Positions 15,800-24,097 of a DNA stretch of 64,000 bases are shown here, one piece after another. How positions within the stretch are numbered: the stretch's first letter is position 1; each line of letters starts with the position of its first letter. The translations under genes and the position numbers were made by a program. The stretch spans positions 1-64,000 of the forward strand of contig CAMWRV010000003.1 of assembly GCA_947176745.1 (NCBI GenBank). The letters are read 5' to 3'. The notes beneath the pieces are model-generated. The model was given only the letters and a program-made list of their open reading frames with translations. It was not told the origin of the DNA and did no database searches. Origin of the DNA: an uncultured Muribaculaceae bacterium. Lineage in GTDB: Bacteria; Bacteroidota; Bacteroidia; Bacteroidales; Muribaculaceae.

Positions 15800-15804
15800 G
15801 GTCG

Positions 15805-15835
15805 CAAATTTAGCAATGATATCCGAGTCTGCAAT
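15805..15835 (-). promoter_or_regulatory. Promoter of the structured RNA
   Basis: On the minus strand ATTG, 19 bp, then TAAATTTG fit the Bacteroidetes promoter pattern. Transcription would start near 15799 and run into the hairpin-rich region. Confidence 0.6.
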
Positions 15836-15977
15836 AGAAGAAAACAAGTTTTAACATTCTTTAACACCTTGCTTCTGACTGGTAATCACTTGCCTATAGT
15901 GCGTATGGCTTGGTAATATGGACCGGATGCTGATTGGGTAGGTCATCCTGAATATGATGTGTTTTGTGGAATTTTTG

Positions 15978-15985
15978 TAATTTTG
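15978..15985 (+). promoter_or_regulatory. -7 element of the trmH-like gene
   Basis: TAATTTTG matches TAnnTTTG, 17 bases before the ATG at 16003, leaving only a very short 5' leader. No clear -33 TTTG at the expected spacing. Confidence 0.5.
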
Positions 15986-16002
15986 CCACAAATTCTACTA
16001 TT

Positions 16003-16800
16003 ATGAATCTTATCGAAATTGAAGATCTTTCTTTTCCCGGCGTTGATGTGTACTCTGGACTGACAGAAGCAAGCCTGCGCGGATATGACTCCTCGGGAAT
16101 TTTTATCGCTGAAAGTCCTAAGGTGATCAGCATGGCTTTACGGCATGGCTATGAACCGCTCTCTATACTTTGCGAAAGGAAACACATTGAAGGAGATGCC
16201 GCAGATATCATTGCCGGATTACCCGGAATTACGGTTTATACCGGCAGCAGGGAACTCCTGTCAAAACTGACCGGATATAAACTTACAAGAGGCGTTCTCT
16301 GTGCGATGCGCCGCAAGCCACTTCCTGATTTAGACAGCATAACCGGAAAGTCAAAAATAATAGCGATACTTCAGAGCATTACCGACACCACCAACATAGG
16401 CGCAATATTCAGATCGGCATCCGCTCTTGGAGTAGACGGAATAATTGTTTCCGGTGACACTTGCGATCCACTCAACCGCAGGGCAGTCAGAGTGTCGATG
16501 GGGACAGTGTTCTCTGTTCCGTGGACAATAGCGGATAATCCGGTAAAAGAAGTCTCATCGCGCGGCTTTCAGACCGCAGCTCTTGCCCTCGATGACAATT
16601 CCATCTCACTTGATGACTATTCACTCAAAGAGATAGACAGACTGGCCGTAGTGTTCGGCACGGAAGGAGACGGTTTGCCGAGAAAAGTCATTGCATCGTG
16701 CGACCATGTGGTGAGGATACCGATGCACCACGGAGTAGACTCGCTCAATGTGGCGGCGGCCGCCGCAGTGACTTTCTGGGAACTCCGCAAGAGGCATTGA
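16003..16800 (+). CDS. TrmH/SpoU family RNA 2'-O-methyltransferase
   Basis: 265 aa from ATG 16003; the frame opens upstream but within the promoter. Residues about 1-100 form the substrate-binding N-domain, and 110-265 the SPOUT knot domain with ILQSITDTTNIGAIFRSA (motif 1), VFGTEGDGLP (motif 2) and SLNVAAAAAV (motif 3). It methylates a ribose in tRNA or rRNA using SAM; the target cannot be told from sequence. A second family member is at 22259-22996. Confidence 0.88.
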   Translation: MNLIEIEDLSFPGVDVYSGLTEASLRGYDSSGIFIAESPKVISMALRHGYEPLSILCERKHIEGDAADIIAGLPGITVYTGSRELLSKLTGYKLTRGVLCAMRRKPLPDLDSITGKSKIIAILQSITDTTNIGAIFRSASALGVDGIIVSGDTCDPLNRRAVRVSMGTVFSVPWTIADNPVKEVSSRGFQTAALALDDNSISLDDYSLKEIDRLAVVFGTEGDGLPRKVIASCDHVVRIPMHHGVDSLNVAAAAAVTFWELRKRH

Positions 16801-17070
16801 AAACCTCTGTCAGAACGCGCATCTTCCTCCGTGGCACGCATGTCAGGATAAAAATATTTAAAAATCAGGGATAGCGATAAAATAAAACGCATAAGTTTCT
16901 GTTATTAAGTAGAAGTCATGGAGAGACTTCTTGATAATCATTACAAAAATACTGTTATAACCAATTGGTTTTTCGATAGTTGAAAGATTGATCGGTTGTA
17001 GTATTTTCTGTGGTTGATATTGTAATGCTGTGGTTGCCGAGACAGCCGTGGCGGAATTTTAGAAATAGAC

Positions 17071-17931
17071 ATGAGACAACTAAAGATAACAAAATCAATC
17101 ACCAACCGCGAAAGCGCGTCACTCGACAAGTATCTGCAGGAAATAGGCCGCGAGGAGCTGATCTCCGTAAGTGAGGAGGTAGAATTGGCCCAGCGAATTA
17201 AGAAAGGAGACCATGCAGCACTCGAGAAATTGACAAAAGCCAATTTGCGTTTTGTGGTGTCAGTGGCAAAACAATACCAGAACCAAGGCCTCAGTCTTCC
17301 CGACTTGATCAATGAGGGCAATCTTGGACTTATAAGAGCGGCACAGAAATTTGATGAAACCCGAGGTTTCAAATTCATATCCTACGCAGTGTGGTGGATC
17401 CGCCAGTCAATTCTGCAGGCTCTCGCCGAGCAGTCGCGAATTGTCAGACTTCCGCTCAATCAGGTCGGATCGCTCAACAAGATCACTAAAGAGATGTCGC
17501 GTTTCGAGCAGGAAAACGAAAGACGCCCGAGCACCGAAGAGCTCGCCGAACGACTTGACATGCCGGTTGACAAGATATCCGACACGATCCAGGTTTCGGG
17601 AAGACACATATCGGTCGATGCCCCGTTTGTAGAAGGTGAAGACAACTCGCTTCTTGACGTTCTCAACAACGAAGACAGTCCGATGGCCGACGCAAGCCTG
17701 AATCAGGAGTCGCTTTCAAAGGAAGTGGACCGCGCTCTCAAGCAGTTGTATGACCGCGAGCGAGACATACTCAAAATGTTCTTCGGCATCGGCTGTCAGG
17801 AGATGACACTCGAAGAGATCGGTGCAAAATTCGACCTGACACGCGAACGCGTGCGCCAGATAAAAGAGAAGGCCATACGCCGTCTCAAAGGTCAAAAAAG
17901 CAAACTGCTCAAAAGTTACCTCGGAGAGTAA
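17071..17931 (+). CDS. rpoD: Primary sigma factor RpoD (Bacteroidetes type)
   Basis: 286 aa, short because region 1.1 and the non-conserved insert are absent, as in the Bacteroidetes primary sigma. Region 1.2 includes [10 protein letters not shown]; region 2 includes [20 protein letters not shown] and [13 protein letters not shown]; region 4 ends with [17 protein letters not shown]. It recruits RNA polymerase to the TTTG/TAnnTTTG promoters seen across this window. The 270 bases upstream show no clear canonical promoter. Confidence 0.95.
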   Translation: MRQLKITKSITNRESASLDKYLQEIGREELISVSEEVELAQRIKKGDHAALEKLTKANLRFVVSVAKQYQNQGLSLPDLINEGNLGLIRAAQKFDETRGFKFISYAVWWIRQSILQALAEQSRIVRLPLNQVGSLNKITKEMSRFEQENERRPSTEELAERLDMPVDKISDTIQVSGRHISVDAPFVEGEDNSLLDVLNNEDSPMADASLNQESLSKEVDRALKQLYDRERDILKMFFGIGCQEMTLEEIGAKFDLTRERVRQIKEKAIRRLKGQKSKLLKSYLGE

Positions 17932-17976
17932 ATCTCTCGGTAATACAGTCAAATCTAAATACACAAGCATATACCC

Positions 17977-18603
17977 ATGGTAAAGATATTCAGATCTGCA
18001 ATTTTCTTTACTATGGGTTTGCTGTCTCTTTCCCCATGTGTCGCATCGAGTGATTCCGCCACTCGACAACAGCCGGATACAGTTTTTGTGGCTGACGCCG
18101 ACACCGAAAGAGAAAGCCTTTTCCCGGAAAGATCGCGAAGCCTTGCCTTCTCTAACTTCACATGGGGAGCAGAAGCCGGATCGTCTCTCGATCTTACGAG
18201 CCATGACCTTTCATCGTTCGACCTTGATGTATTGTTCGGATACAAGAATTCATATATCAAGATGGCAGGAATAGGAGCCGGCATCCATCGTTCCATCCAC
18301 ACGGGCAACAACTTCATTCCGGTCTACGCCGTGATCCGGACAAATTTCAGGAGAACTCCCTCCTTGCTGTTTCTCAATCTGCAGGGTGGATATTCATTCA
18401 ACTCATTCAGCAGCTCCGGCACCGTAGGTGATTTTTACGGAGCTCTCGGAGTGGGAATAAACCTGCAGCAGACCAATACATCGAAGACATACGTGATACT
18501 GTCGGGCGCATACCAGTACTTCAGCGAAGGCAACCGTATGAAGACAGACATAGACACAAATTATATATTCTTTGCCAAACTGGTGATCGGTGTGAATTTC
18601 TGA
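17977..18603 (+). CDS. Probable outer-membrane beta-barrel protein
   Basis: 208 aa with a signal peptide (about 24 residues, ending near PCVASS). Alternating hydrophobic strands follow (FTWGAEAGSSLDL, VLFGYKNSYIKMAGIGAGI, SLLFLNLQGGYSF, FYGALGVGINLQ) and the C-terminus ends in Phe (VIGVNF), as in outer-membrane barrels. It starts 46 bases after rpoD. Function unknown. Confidence 0.7.
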   Translation: MVKIFRSAIFFTMGLLSLSPCVASSDSATRQQPDTVFVADADTERESLFPERSRSLAFSNFTWGAEAGSSLDLTSHDLSSFDLDVLFGYKNSYIKMAGIGAGIHRSIHTGNNFIPVYAVIRTNFRRTPSLLFLNLQGGYSFNSFSSSGTVGDFYGALGVGINLQQTNTSKTYVILSGAYQYFSEGNRMKTDIDTNYIFFAKLVIGVNF

Positions 18604-18655
18604 TATTCCACTGAACCGAGACATGGCTTCGGAAGTCTAATCTAATATACATGAC

Positions 18656-20794
18656 ATGAAGAAATTTTTGCTTAAATCAGCTACAGTCTTGACACTTATG
18701 ACAATCACTTCAAATATAGAGTGTTCAGCCGTCAATCCGCTTATCGCCGGATCTGACGCGCCTTTCGGAACAATGCCCCTCTCCGTTCTCACCGCCTCCG
18801 ACTACGAGCAGGGTGTGCTTGAGGGTATCAGACTACAGAATCAAGAGATCGAATCGATATGCAGACAGAGGAGCGTTCCCACATTTGAGAACACCGTTGT
18901 CGCGCTTGACCGCAGCGGCGAGGTTCTGAACCGCTCCGTGCTTGCATTGAGCAATCTTGAAAGCGCAATGGGCGACACGACTCTCATGAATGCTCTCGCG
19001 CGTGTCACTCCGGCACTGTCGGAACACTCTACCGACATGATGCTCAACGAGTGCCTGTGGAACCGGATCCGGCAAGTCTATGAAAACAGAGAGGCAGATA
19101 AATCTCTCTCTCCTGAGGATCTGAGACTTATCGAGAAAACATATCGCTCGTTCGTACACTCCGGAGCCAATCTCACAGGCGAAGAGAGAGAAAAATTCAG
19201 AAAGCTCAGTGCCGAACTCTCTGATCTGAATGTAAGATTCTCGCAGAATGTCACAAATGCCATGAAAGATCCTGCAAGAAGGATGTGGCTTAAAGAATCC
19301 GACCTTTCCGGCATTCCCGAATCAATAAAATCAGCATACCGTGCGGCAGCAGCCGAAACCCTTGCCGAAGAAGGTAAGCAGGATGACGAATCACTGTATC
19401 TCGTCACAATCTTCCGTCCGAGCTATGGCCCGTTCATGATGTATTCCGACCGCCGCGACCTGCGCGAGCGTCTGTATCGTCTGAACGGCAGCACAAACAC
19501 CTCGGGAGAATTCGACAATATGCAGATTCTCAAGGATATCGCAAACATCCGACTTGAGATGGCGCGCCTTATGGGCCGCAAGAACTATGCTGAATACGCG
19601 CTTGAGCTCACAATGGCCAAGACGCCTGAAAACGTAATGGCATTCCTTGAAGATCTCCGCAAGGCTTACACTGCGCCGATGCACAAAGAACTTGATGAGA
19701 TCCAGACACTCGCCCGCGCAACCGAAGGCGATGATTTTATTCTCCAGCCTTGGGATTATTCCTACTGGTCGGATAAACTGAAAAACAGCCGGTACGCATT
19801 CAACGACGAGGATCTTAAGCCCTATTTCGAACTCAACCGCACGATCGACGGCGTTTTCGGACTTGCCACAAAATTGTACGGCTACAAATTCAAGGAGACA
19901 GACAAGGTTGACAAATATCATCCTGATGTCAGAATATATGAAGTCTATAAGAAAGACGGCGAGATGCTTGGCCTGCTATATGCAGACTTCTTCTACCGCG
20001 CCGGCAAGTCTCCCGGAGCATGGATGACAGAGTTCCGCGCCGAGAGCAAAGACGACGAGGGCAAAAAGACCCTTCCTCTCATCTCGATCGTATGCAACTT
20101 CTCCAAACCTGTAGGAAAAGCTCCCGTTCTTCTGACAGCCGACGAGGTCGAGACTTTCCTTCATGAGTTCGGACATGCGCTACACGGACTTTCATCCGAA
20201 GCAAAATACGAATCTCTCAGCGGCACAAACGTAGACCATGACTTTGTGGAACTTTTCTCGCAGTTCAACGAGAATTTCCTGACACGCAAAGAGTATCTTG
20301 ACAGTTTTGCCCGTCATTACAAAACAGGTAAAAAGATTCCGGCCGATCTTCTCGACCGGTTTGTCAAGTCGGCGCAATTCGGAGCCGCATACTCGACAAT
20401 GCGCCAGCTCGGATTCGGTTACCTTGACATGGCCTACCATACAATTACCGAACCTCTGAGGGCTTCCGCCGACATTGAGGAATTCGAGGCAGCCGCCCAG
20501 GCACCCGTAAAAATATTCGAACCCGTGAGCGGATCTGTGATGTCACCTTCATTCGGACATATATTCTCAGGAGGATATGCAGCCGGCTATTACGGCTACA
20601 AATGGTCGGAAGAACTTGACGCAGACGCATTCGCCGCATTCAAGGAGAACGGCATTTTCGATCAGAAAACAGCAGCAAAGTTCCTGAAAATGCTCCAGTC
20701 AGGCGACACTCGCGACGCTATGGAACTTTATATAGAATTCCGCGGAAAGAAACCGACAGTAGATGCATTGCTTGAAAGAGACGGCATAAAATAA
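18656..20794 (+). CDS. M3 family metallopeptidase (Dcp/oligopeptidase-like)
   Basis: 712 aa with a signal peptide of about 25 residues, so probably periplasmic. It shows the M3 zinc site HEFGHALHG (His503, Glu504, His507) and the downstream GYYGYKWSEELDADAF segment that supplies the third ligand region and substrate tyrosines. Length matches peptidyl-dipeptidase Dcp. It would trim short peptides, useful to a protein-fermenting gut anaerobe. Dcp versus oligopeptidase A cannot be separated firmly here. Confidence 0.88.
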   Translation: MKKFLLKSATVLTLMTITSNIECSAVNPLIAGSDAPFGTMPLSVLTASDYEQGVLEGIRLQNQEIESICRQRSVPTFENTVVALDRSGEVLNRSVLALSNLESAMGDTTLMNALARVTPALSEHSTDMMLNECLWNRIRQVYENREADKSLSPEDLRLIEKTYRSFVHSGANLTGEEREKFRKLSAELSDLNVRFSQNVTNAMKDPARRMWLKESDLSGIPESIKSAYRAAAAETLAEEGKQDDESLYLVTIFRPSYGPFMMYSDRRDLRERLYRLNGSTNTSGEFDNMQILKDIANIRLEMARLMGRKNYAEYALELTMAKTPENVMAFLEDLRKAYTAPMHKELDEIQTLARATEGDDFILQPWDYSYWSDKLKNSRYAFNDEDLKPYFELNRTIDGVFGLATKLYGYKFKETDKVDKYHPDVRIYEVYKKDGEMLGLLYADFFYRAGKSPGAWMTEFRAESKDDEGKKTLPLISIVCNFSKPVGKAPVLLTADEVETFLHEFGHALHGLSSEAKYESLSGTNVDHDFVELFSQFNENFLTRKEYLDSFARHYKTGKKIPADLLDRFVKSAQFGAAYSTMRQLGFGYLDMAYHTITEPLRASADIEEFEAAAQAPVKIFEPVSGSVMSPSFGHIFSGGYAAGYYGYKWSEELDADAFAAFKENGIFDQKTAAKFLKMLQSGDTRDAMELYIEFRGKKPTVDALLERDGIK

Positions 20795-20855
20795 TCTGTC
20801 GGGCAGGCAATCAGGAATATTTCACTACATTCACACCCCATCCCACAAAAACAGA

Positions 20856-21704
20856 ATGAAAACAAAAGACCAGCTTATAGACGAGCTTCTTGATCTGGCA
20901 TTTGCCGAGGATCTTGGAGACGGAGACCATACCACTCTTTCCACAATTCCGGCTGATGCCGTAGGCAAAAGCCGGCTGATAATCAAGGAAGACGGAATAC
21001 TTTCGGGAGTCAATATCGCAATGAAAGTACTCAGTAAAGTCGATCCTTCAATCAAAACGGAAGTTATGATCGAAGATGGAGCCGAGGTAAAGAAAGGCGA
21101 TGTCGCGTTCATATCCGAGGGTCCGGTCCGGTCTCTTCTCATAGCTGAGCGCACGATGCTCAACATAATGCAGCGCATGAGCGGAGTAGCCACCATGACC
21201 AGAAAGTATCAGAATGAGCTTCAGGGCCTTCACACCAGAGTTCTCGACACCCGCAAGACAACTCCAGGCATGAGAATGCTTGAAAAGGAGGCGGTCAAGA
21301 CCGGGGGCGGAACCAATCACCGCATCGGACTGTTCGACATGATCCTTATAAAAGACAACCACATCGATTTTGCCGGAGGTCTTGAGAAAGCAATCGACCG
21401 TGCACGAGAGTACTGCAAGACGAATGGCAAGGATCTGAAAATCGAAGTAGAAGTCCGCAGTCTCGACGACATACGCAGAGTGATCGCTCACGGAGGCGTG
21501 GACAGAATCATGTTCGACAATTTCACACCGGAACAGACACGCGAGGCGGTAGCACTCGTCGACGGAAGATTCGAGACAGAATCGTCTGGCGGAATCACAT
21601 TGGAGAATCTGCGCCAGTATGGCGAGGCAGGAGTCGATTTCATTTCTGTGGGAGCGCTCACACACAGCGTGAAGGGACTCGACATGAGTTTCAAGGCTGT
21701 CTGA
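20856..21704 (+). CDS. nadC: Nicotinate-nucleotide pyrophosphorylase (carboxylating)
   Basis: 282 aa, full length. Recognisable motifs: EDLGDGDHTT, GPVRSLLIAERTMLNIMQRMSGVAT, LDTRKTTPGMRMLEKEAVKTGGG, NHRIGLFDMILIKDNH, VEVRSLDDI, IMFDNFTPEQ and SSGGITLENL. It converts quinolinate and PRPP to nicotinate mononucleotide in de novo NAD synthesis. nadA/nadB are not adjacent. YraN follows 29 bases later and may be co-transcribed. Confidence 0.95.
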   Translation: MKTKDQLIDELLDLAFAEDLGDGDHTTLSTIPADAVGKSRLIIKEDGILSGVNIAMKVLSKVDPSIKTEVMIEDGAEVKKGDVAFISEGPVRSLLIAERTMLNIMQRMSGVATMTRKYQNELQGLHTRVLDTRKTTPGMRMLEKEAVKTGGGTNHRIGLFDMILIKDNHIDFAGGLEKAIDRAREYCKTNGKDLKIEVEVRSLDDIRRVIAHGGVDRIMFDNFTPEQTREAVALVDGRFETESSGGITLENLRQYGEAGVDFISVGALTHSVKGLDMSFKAV

Positions 21705-21733
21705 AGGGATCACTCTGACACGAAGGTATCCGT

Positions 21734-22132
21734 ATGGGCAGAATTGACAGGAAGGAACTCGGACATAAAAACCGCGCGTGGGGACTCAAAGCCGAGGCAC
21801 TCGCCGCCGAATACTTTCTGAAGGAGGGTTATACCATCCGAGAGCGCAACTGGCGTCACGGACATCTTGAAGTAGATCTCATTCTCGAGCTTGACCGGAC
21901 GATAATATTTGTGGAAGTCAAGGCAAGATCAGGAGAGGGAGAGGATCCGGCTCTTTATGTAGACAGACGCAAAAGACATCGTATCGTATGCGCCGCCGAC
22001 TCCTACCTCAGAAGGCAGAAAGTCCTTTACCAGTATCGGTTTGACATAGTGACTTTCACTGGTTCGGAAGAAAACTATAAGTTCGCCCATTACGCAGACG
22101 CGTTCCTTCCGGAAGTAAATTCAGGACGATAG
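21734..22132 (+). CDS. YraN/UPF0102 family protein
   Basis: 132 aa. It has G..AE..A..YL architecture near the N-terminus (WGLKAEALAAEYFLKEGY), then the nuclease-like core DLILELDRTIIFVEVKAR (Asp, then E-x-K), then KRHRIVCAADSYL. The family has an Holliday-junction-resolvase-like PD-(D/E)XK fold; a cellular role is not well established. Confidence 0.88.
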   Translation: MGRIDRKELGHKNRAWGLKAEALAAEYFLKEGYTIRERNWRHGHLEVDLILELDRTIIFVEVKARSGEGEDPALYVDRRKRHRIVCAADSYLRRQKVLYQYRFDIVTFTGSEENYKFAHYADAFLPEVNSGR

Positions 22133-22187
22133 TCGCCGTCATCATGACAGCCTTAGGAAACGCAGTCAGAAATCTTACGGCAATATA

Positions 22188-22231
22188 GACAGCGGCGGGG
22201 CAGATGCTGAGTCATCTGCCCCGCCGCTGTC
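22188..22231. terminator. 19-bp perfect hairpin between convergent genes
   Basis: 22188-22206 pairs fully with 22213-22231 around a 6-base loop. It is GC-rich and lacks a T tract on either side. Position between yraN (plus) and the second trmH-like gene (minus) suggests a bidirectional transcript end or mRNA-stabilising structure. Confidence 0.6.
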
Positions 22232-22258
22232 GTATGTCAGGACGCGATAGGTCTTCCG

Positions 22259-22996
22259 TCACTTTCTGAACTGAGCTATCGTTATTGCCGCCGCCACAGA
22301 GACATTGAGCGATTCGCTGTGATCGGCACAGGCCGGCGGTATGTTCAGAGGGAGACTTATTCTTTTGCGGATCTCCTCCGAAATGCCCTTTCCCTCGTTA
22401 CCCATCACAATGAAGCCATTGCGGTCAAGTTCACACTTGAAAATGTTTTTCCCTTCAAGAAGAGTGCCGTAAACAGGAAGCCCCGGGTTTCTGTCAAGAA
22501 GCGTGCCTATGTCACAATAACGCACTTTCACTTTTGCAATTGAACCCATCGTGGCCTGCACTGACTTCGGATTAAAGATATCGACAGTATCCTTAGACGC
22601 GAAAATGGTGTATATGCCAAACCAATGGCAGGTCCGCACGATAGTGCCGAGATTGCCCGGATCCTGAATTCCGTCAAGCACGACATACAGTCCTGCCGGC
22701 ACTTCGAGATCCGCATCGACACAACCTGGAATGCGATATACCGCCATGACCGACGGAGGAGTCGAAAGGTTTGACAATTTACCCATTTCATCATGACCGG
22801 TCTCATATAGAGGAGTTCCTTGCGGAATAAAGGCCGGGACATGTCCGCGCACGCAGATCACGGCCTCCGGCATAAATGCATCAATGGTGTCGGCCACAGA
22901 CTTCTCTCCCTCAACGGTAAACAAACCATATTTTTTTCTCATCTTGGCAGACCCGAGAGATGAAAACATGTTTAATTTGGTCTTTGATAGTTCCAT
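22259..22996 (-). CDS. TrmH/SpoU family RNA methyltransferase, second copy
   Basis: 245 aa from the Met at 22996 (MELSKTKLNMFSSL); an upstream in-frame Met adds 20 residues of weak sequence. The N-terminal substrate-binding domain holds GLFTVEGEKSVAD. The knot domain carries LDGIQDPGNLGTIVRTCHWF, FIVMGNEGKGIS and SLNVSVAAAI. This is the RlmB/TsnR-like type. It is convergent with yraN. Target RNA unknown. Confidence 0.88.
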   Translation of the reverse strand: MELSKTKLNMFSSLGSAKMRKKYGLFTVEGEKSVADTIDAFMPEAVICVRGHVPAFIPQGTPLYETGHDEMGKLSNLSTPPSVMAVYRIPGCVDADLEVPAGLYVVLDGIQDPGNLGTIVRTCHWFGIYTIFASKDTVDIFNPKSVQATMGSIAKVKVRYCDIGTLLDRNPGLPVYGTLLEGKNIFKCELDRNGFIVMGNEGKGISEEIRKRISLPLNIPPACADHSESLNVSVAAAITIAQFRK

Positions 22997-23074
22997 TACC
23001 TTTGATTTGACCGCTAAGTTAATACTTTTTGGCCATTTTTTAATCAAATCCATCAATTATTGAAAAAAAATGCG

Positions 23075-23082
23075 TAAATTTG
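23075..23082 (+). promoter_or_regulatory. -7 element upstream of nfo
   Basis: TAAATTTG lies about 106 bases before the ATG at 23189, within the divergent gap between the trmH-like gene and nfo. No clear -33 element. Confidence 0.4.
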
Positions 23083-23188
23083 TTTGCTAAAACAGAAGTC
23101 ATCATCGGCAGAGGTATCTGACAGACAAGAGATAATAAATTGTGGTCTGTCAAGCCATGCCGTGCATTCAATAAACGATAACAGCTTT

Positions 23189-24037
23189 ATGGCAAAATAT
23201 ATAGGAGCCCACGTCAGTGCCGCAGGGGGCGTGCAGAACACGCCCATCGAGGCAAAGGCCATAGGAGCCAGAGCATTCGCTCTCTTCACTGGTTCGAGTG
23301 CGAGATGGAGTTCAAAAGCCATCACGGCAGAAGCTGCCGACGCATTCAGACGCAATTGCGAGGAATTCGGTTTTGACCCCTCGGTGATACTGCCTCACGA
23401 CAACTTTCTGATCAATCTCGGAAGTCCCGACCCCGAAAAGCTCGAAAAATCAAGAAAATCATTTCTTGACGAAATGAACAGATGCATGCAGTTAGGGCTC
23501 ACCATGCTGAACTTTCATCCGGGCAGTCATCTCGGACAGATGGATCCCGACGCATGTCTTGATCTCATTGCCGAGAGCATCAACCTGACACTCGAAAAGA
23601 CCTCGGGAGTCTCGGCCATTCTCGAATCCACAGCCGGACAGGGAACAAACCTCGGATTCCGTTTCGAGCAGCTTGCCCGAATCATCGACGGCGTGGAAGA
23701 CAAAAGCAGAATCGGCGTATGCATCGACACCTGCCACACCCATTCGGCCGGATATGACCTCACCTCGGAAGAGGGATATGAAGCTACGTGGAAAGAATTT
23801 GACAATACGATAGGACGCGGTTATCTCCGCGCATTGCATCTGAATGACAACAAGCGGACCCTTGGCTCGCGCATTGACAGGCATGAACTCATCGGCAAGG
23901 GGTCACTCGGAGCGGAATTTTTCGCACGACTTGTCAACGATCCACGGTTTGACGACATGCCGCTGATACTCGAGACTCCCGACCCGTCGGCATGGAAAGA
24001 GGAGATAAGCTGGCTTTATTCGCAGATCAGGAAGTGA
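23189..24037 (+). CDS. nfo: Endonuclease IV (deoxyribonuclease IV)
   Basis: 282 aa starting MAKYIGAHVSAAGG at 23189; the frame opens 105 bases earlier but the conserved family start is here. AP-endonuclease 2 motifs are intact: IGAHVSAAGG, NFHPGSHLGQ, ILESTAGQGTNLG, GVCIDTCHTHSAGYD, ALHLNDNK, RIDRHELIGKGSLG and LILETPD. It cleaves 5' to abasic sites with trinuclear zinc in base-excision repair. Confidence 0.95.
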   Translation: MAKYIGAHVSAAGGVQNTPIEAKAIGARAFALFTGSSARWSSKAITAEAADAFRRNCEEFGFDPSVILPHDNFLINLGSPDPEKLEKSRKSFLDEMNRCMQLGLTMLNFHPGSHLGQMDPDACLDLIAESINLTLEKTSGVSAILESTAGQGTNLGFRFEQLARIIDGVEDKSRIGVCIDTCHTHSAGYDLTSEEGYEATWKEFDNTIGRGYLRALHLNDNKRTLGSRIDRHELIGKGSLGAEFFARLVNDPRFDDMPLILETPDPSAWKEEISWLYSQIRK

Positions 24038-24097
24038 TTGCCCCGGTCTGACTCCTCAACTCTGATAACCCCGAAATCTAAATAACACAACATACTC

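Noticed and set aside
15630-15854. Plus-strand 74-codon open frame
   Set aside because: It crosses the structured RNA and its promoter and has no protein-like features.
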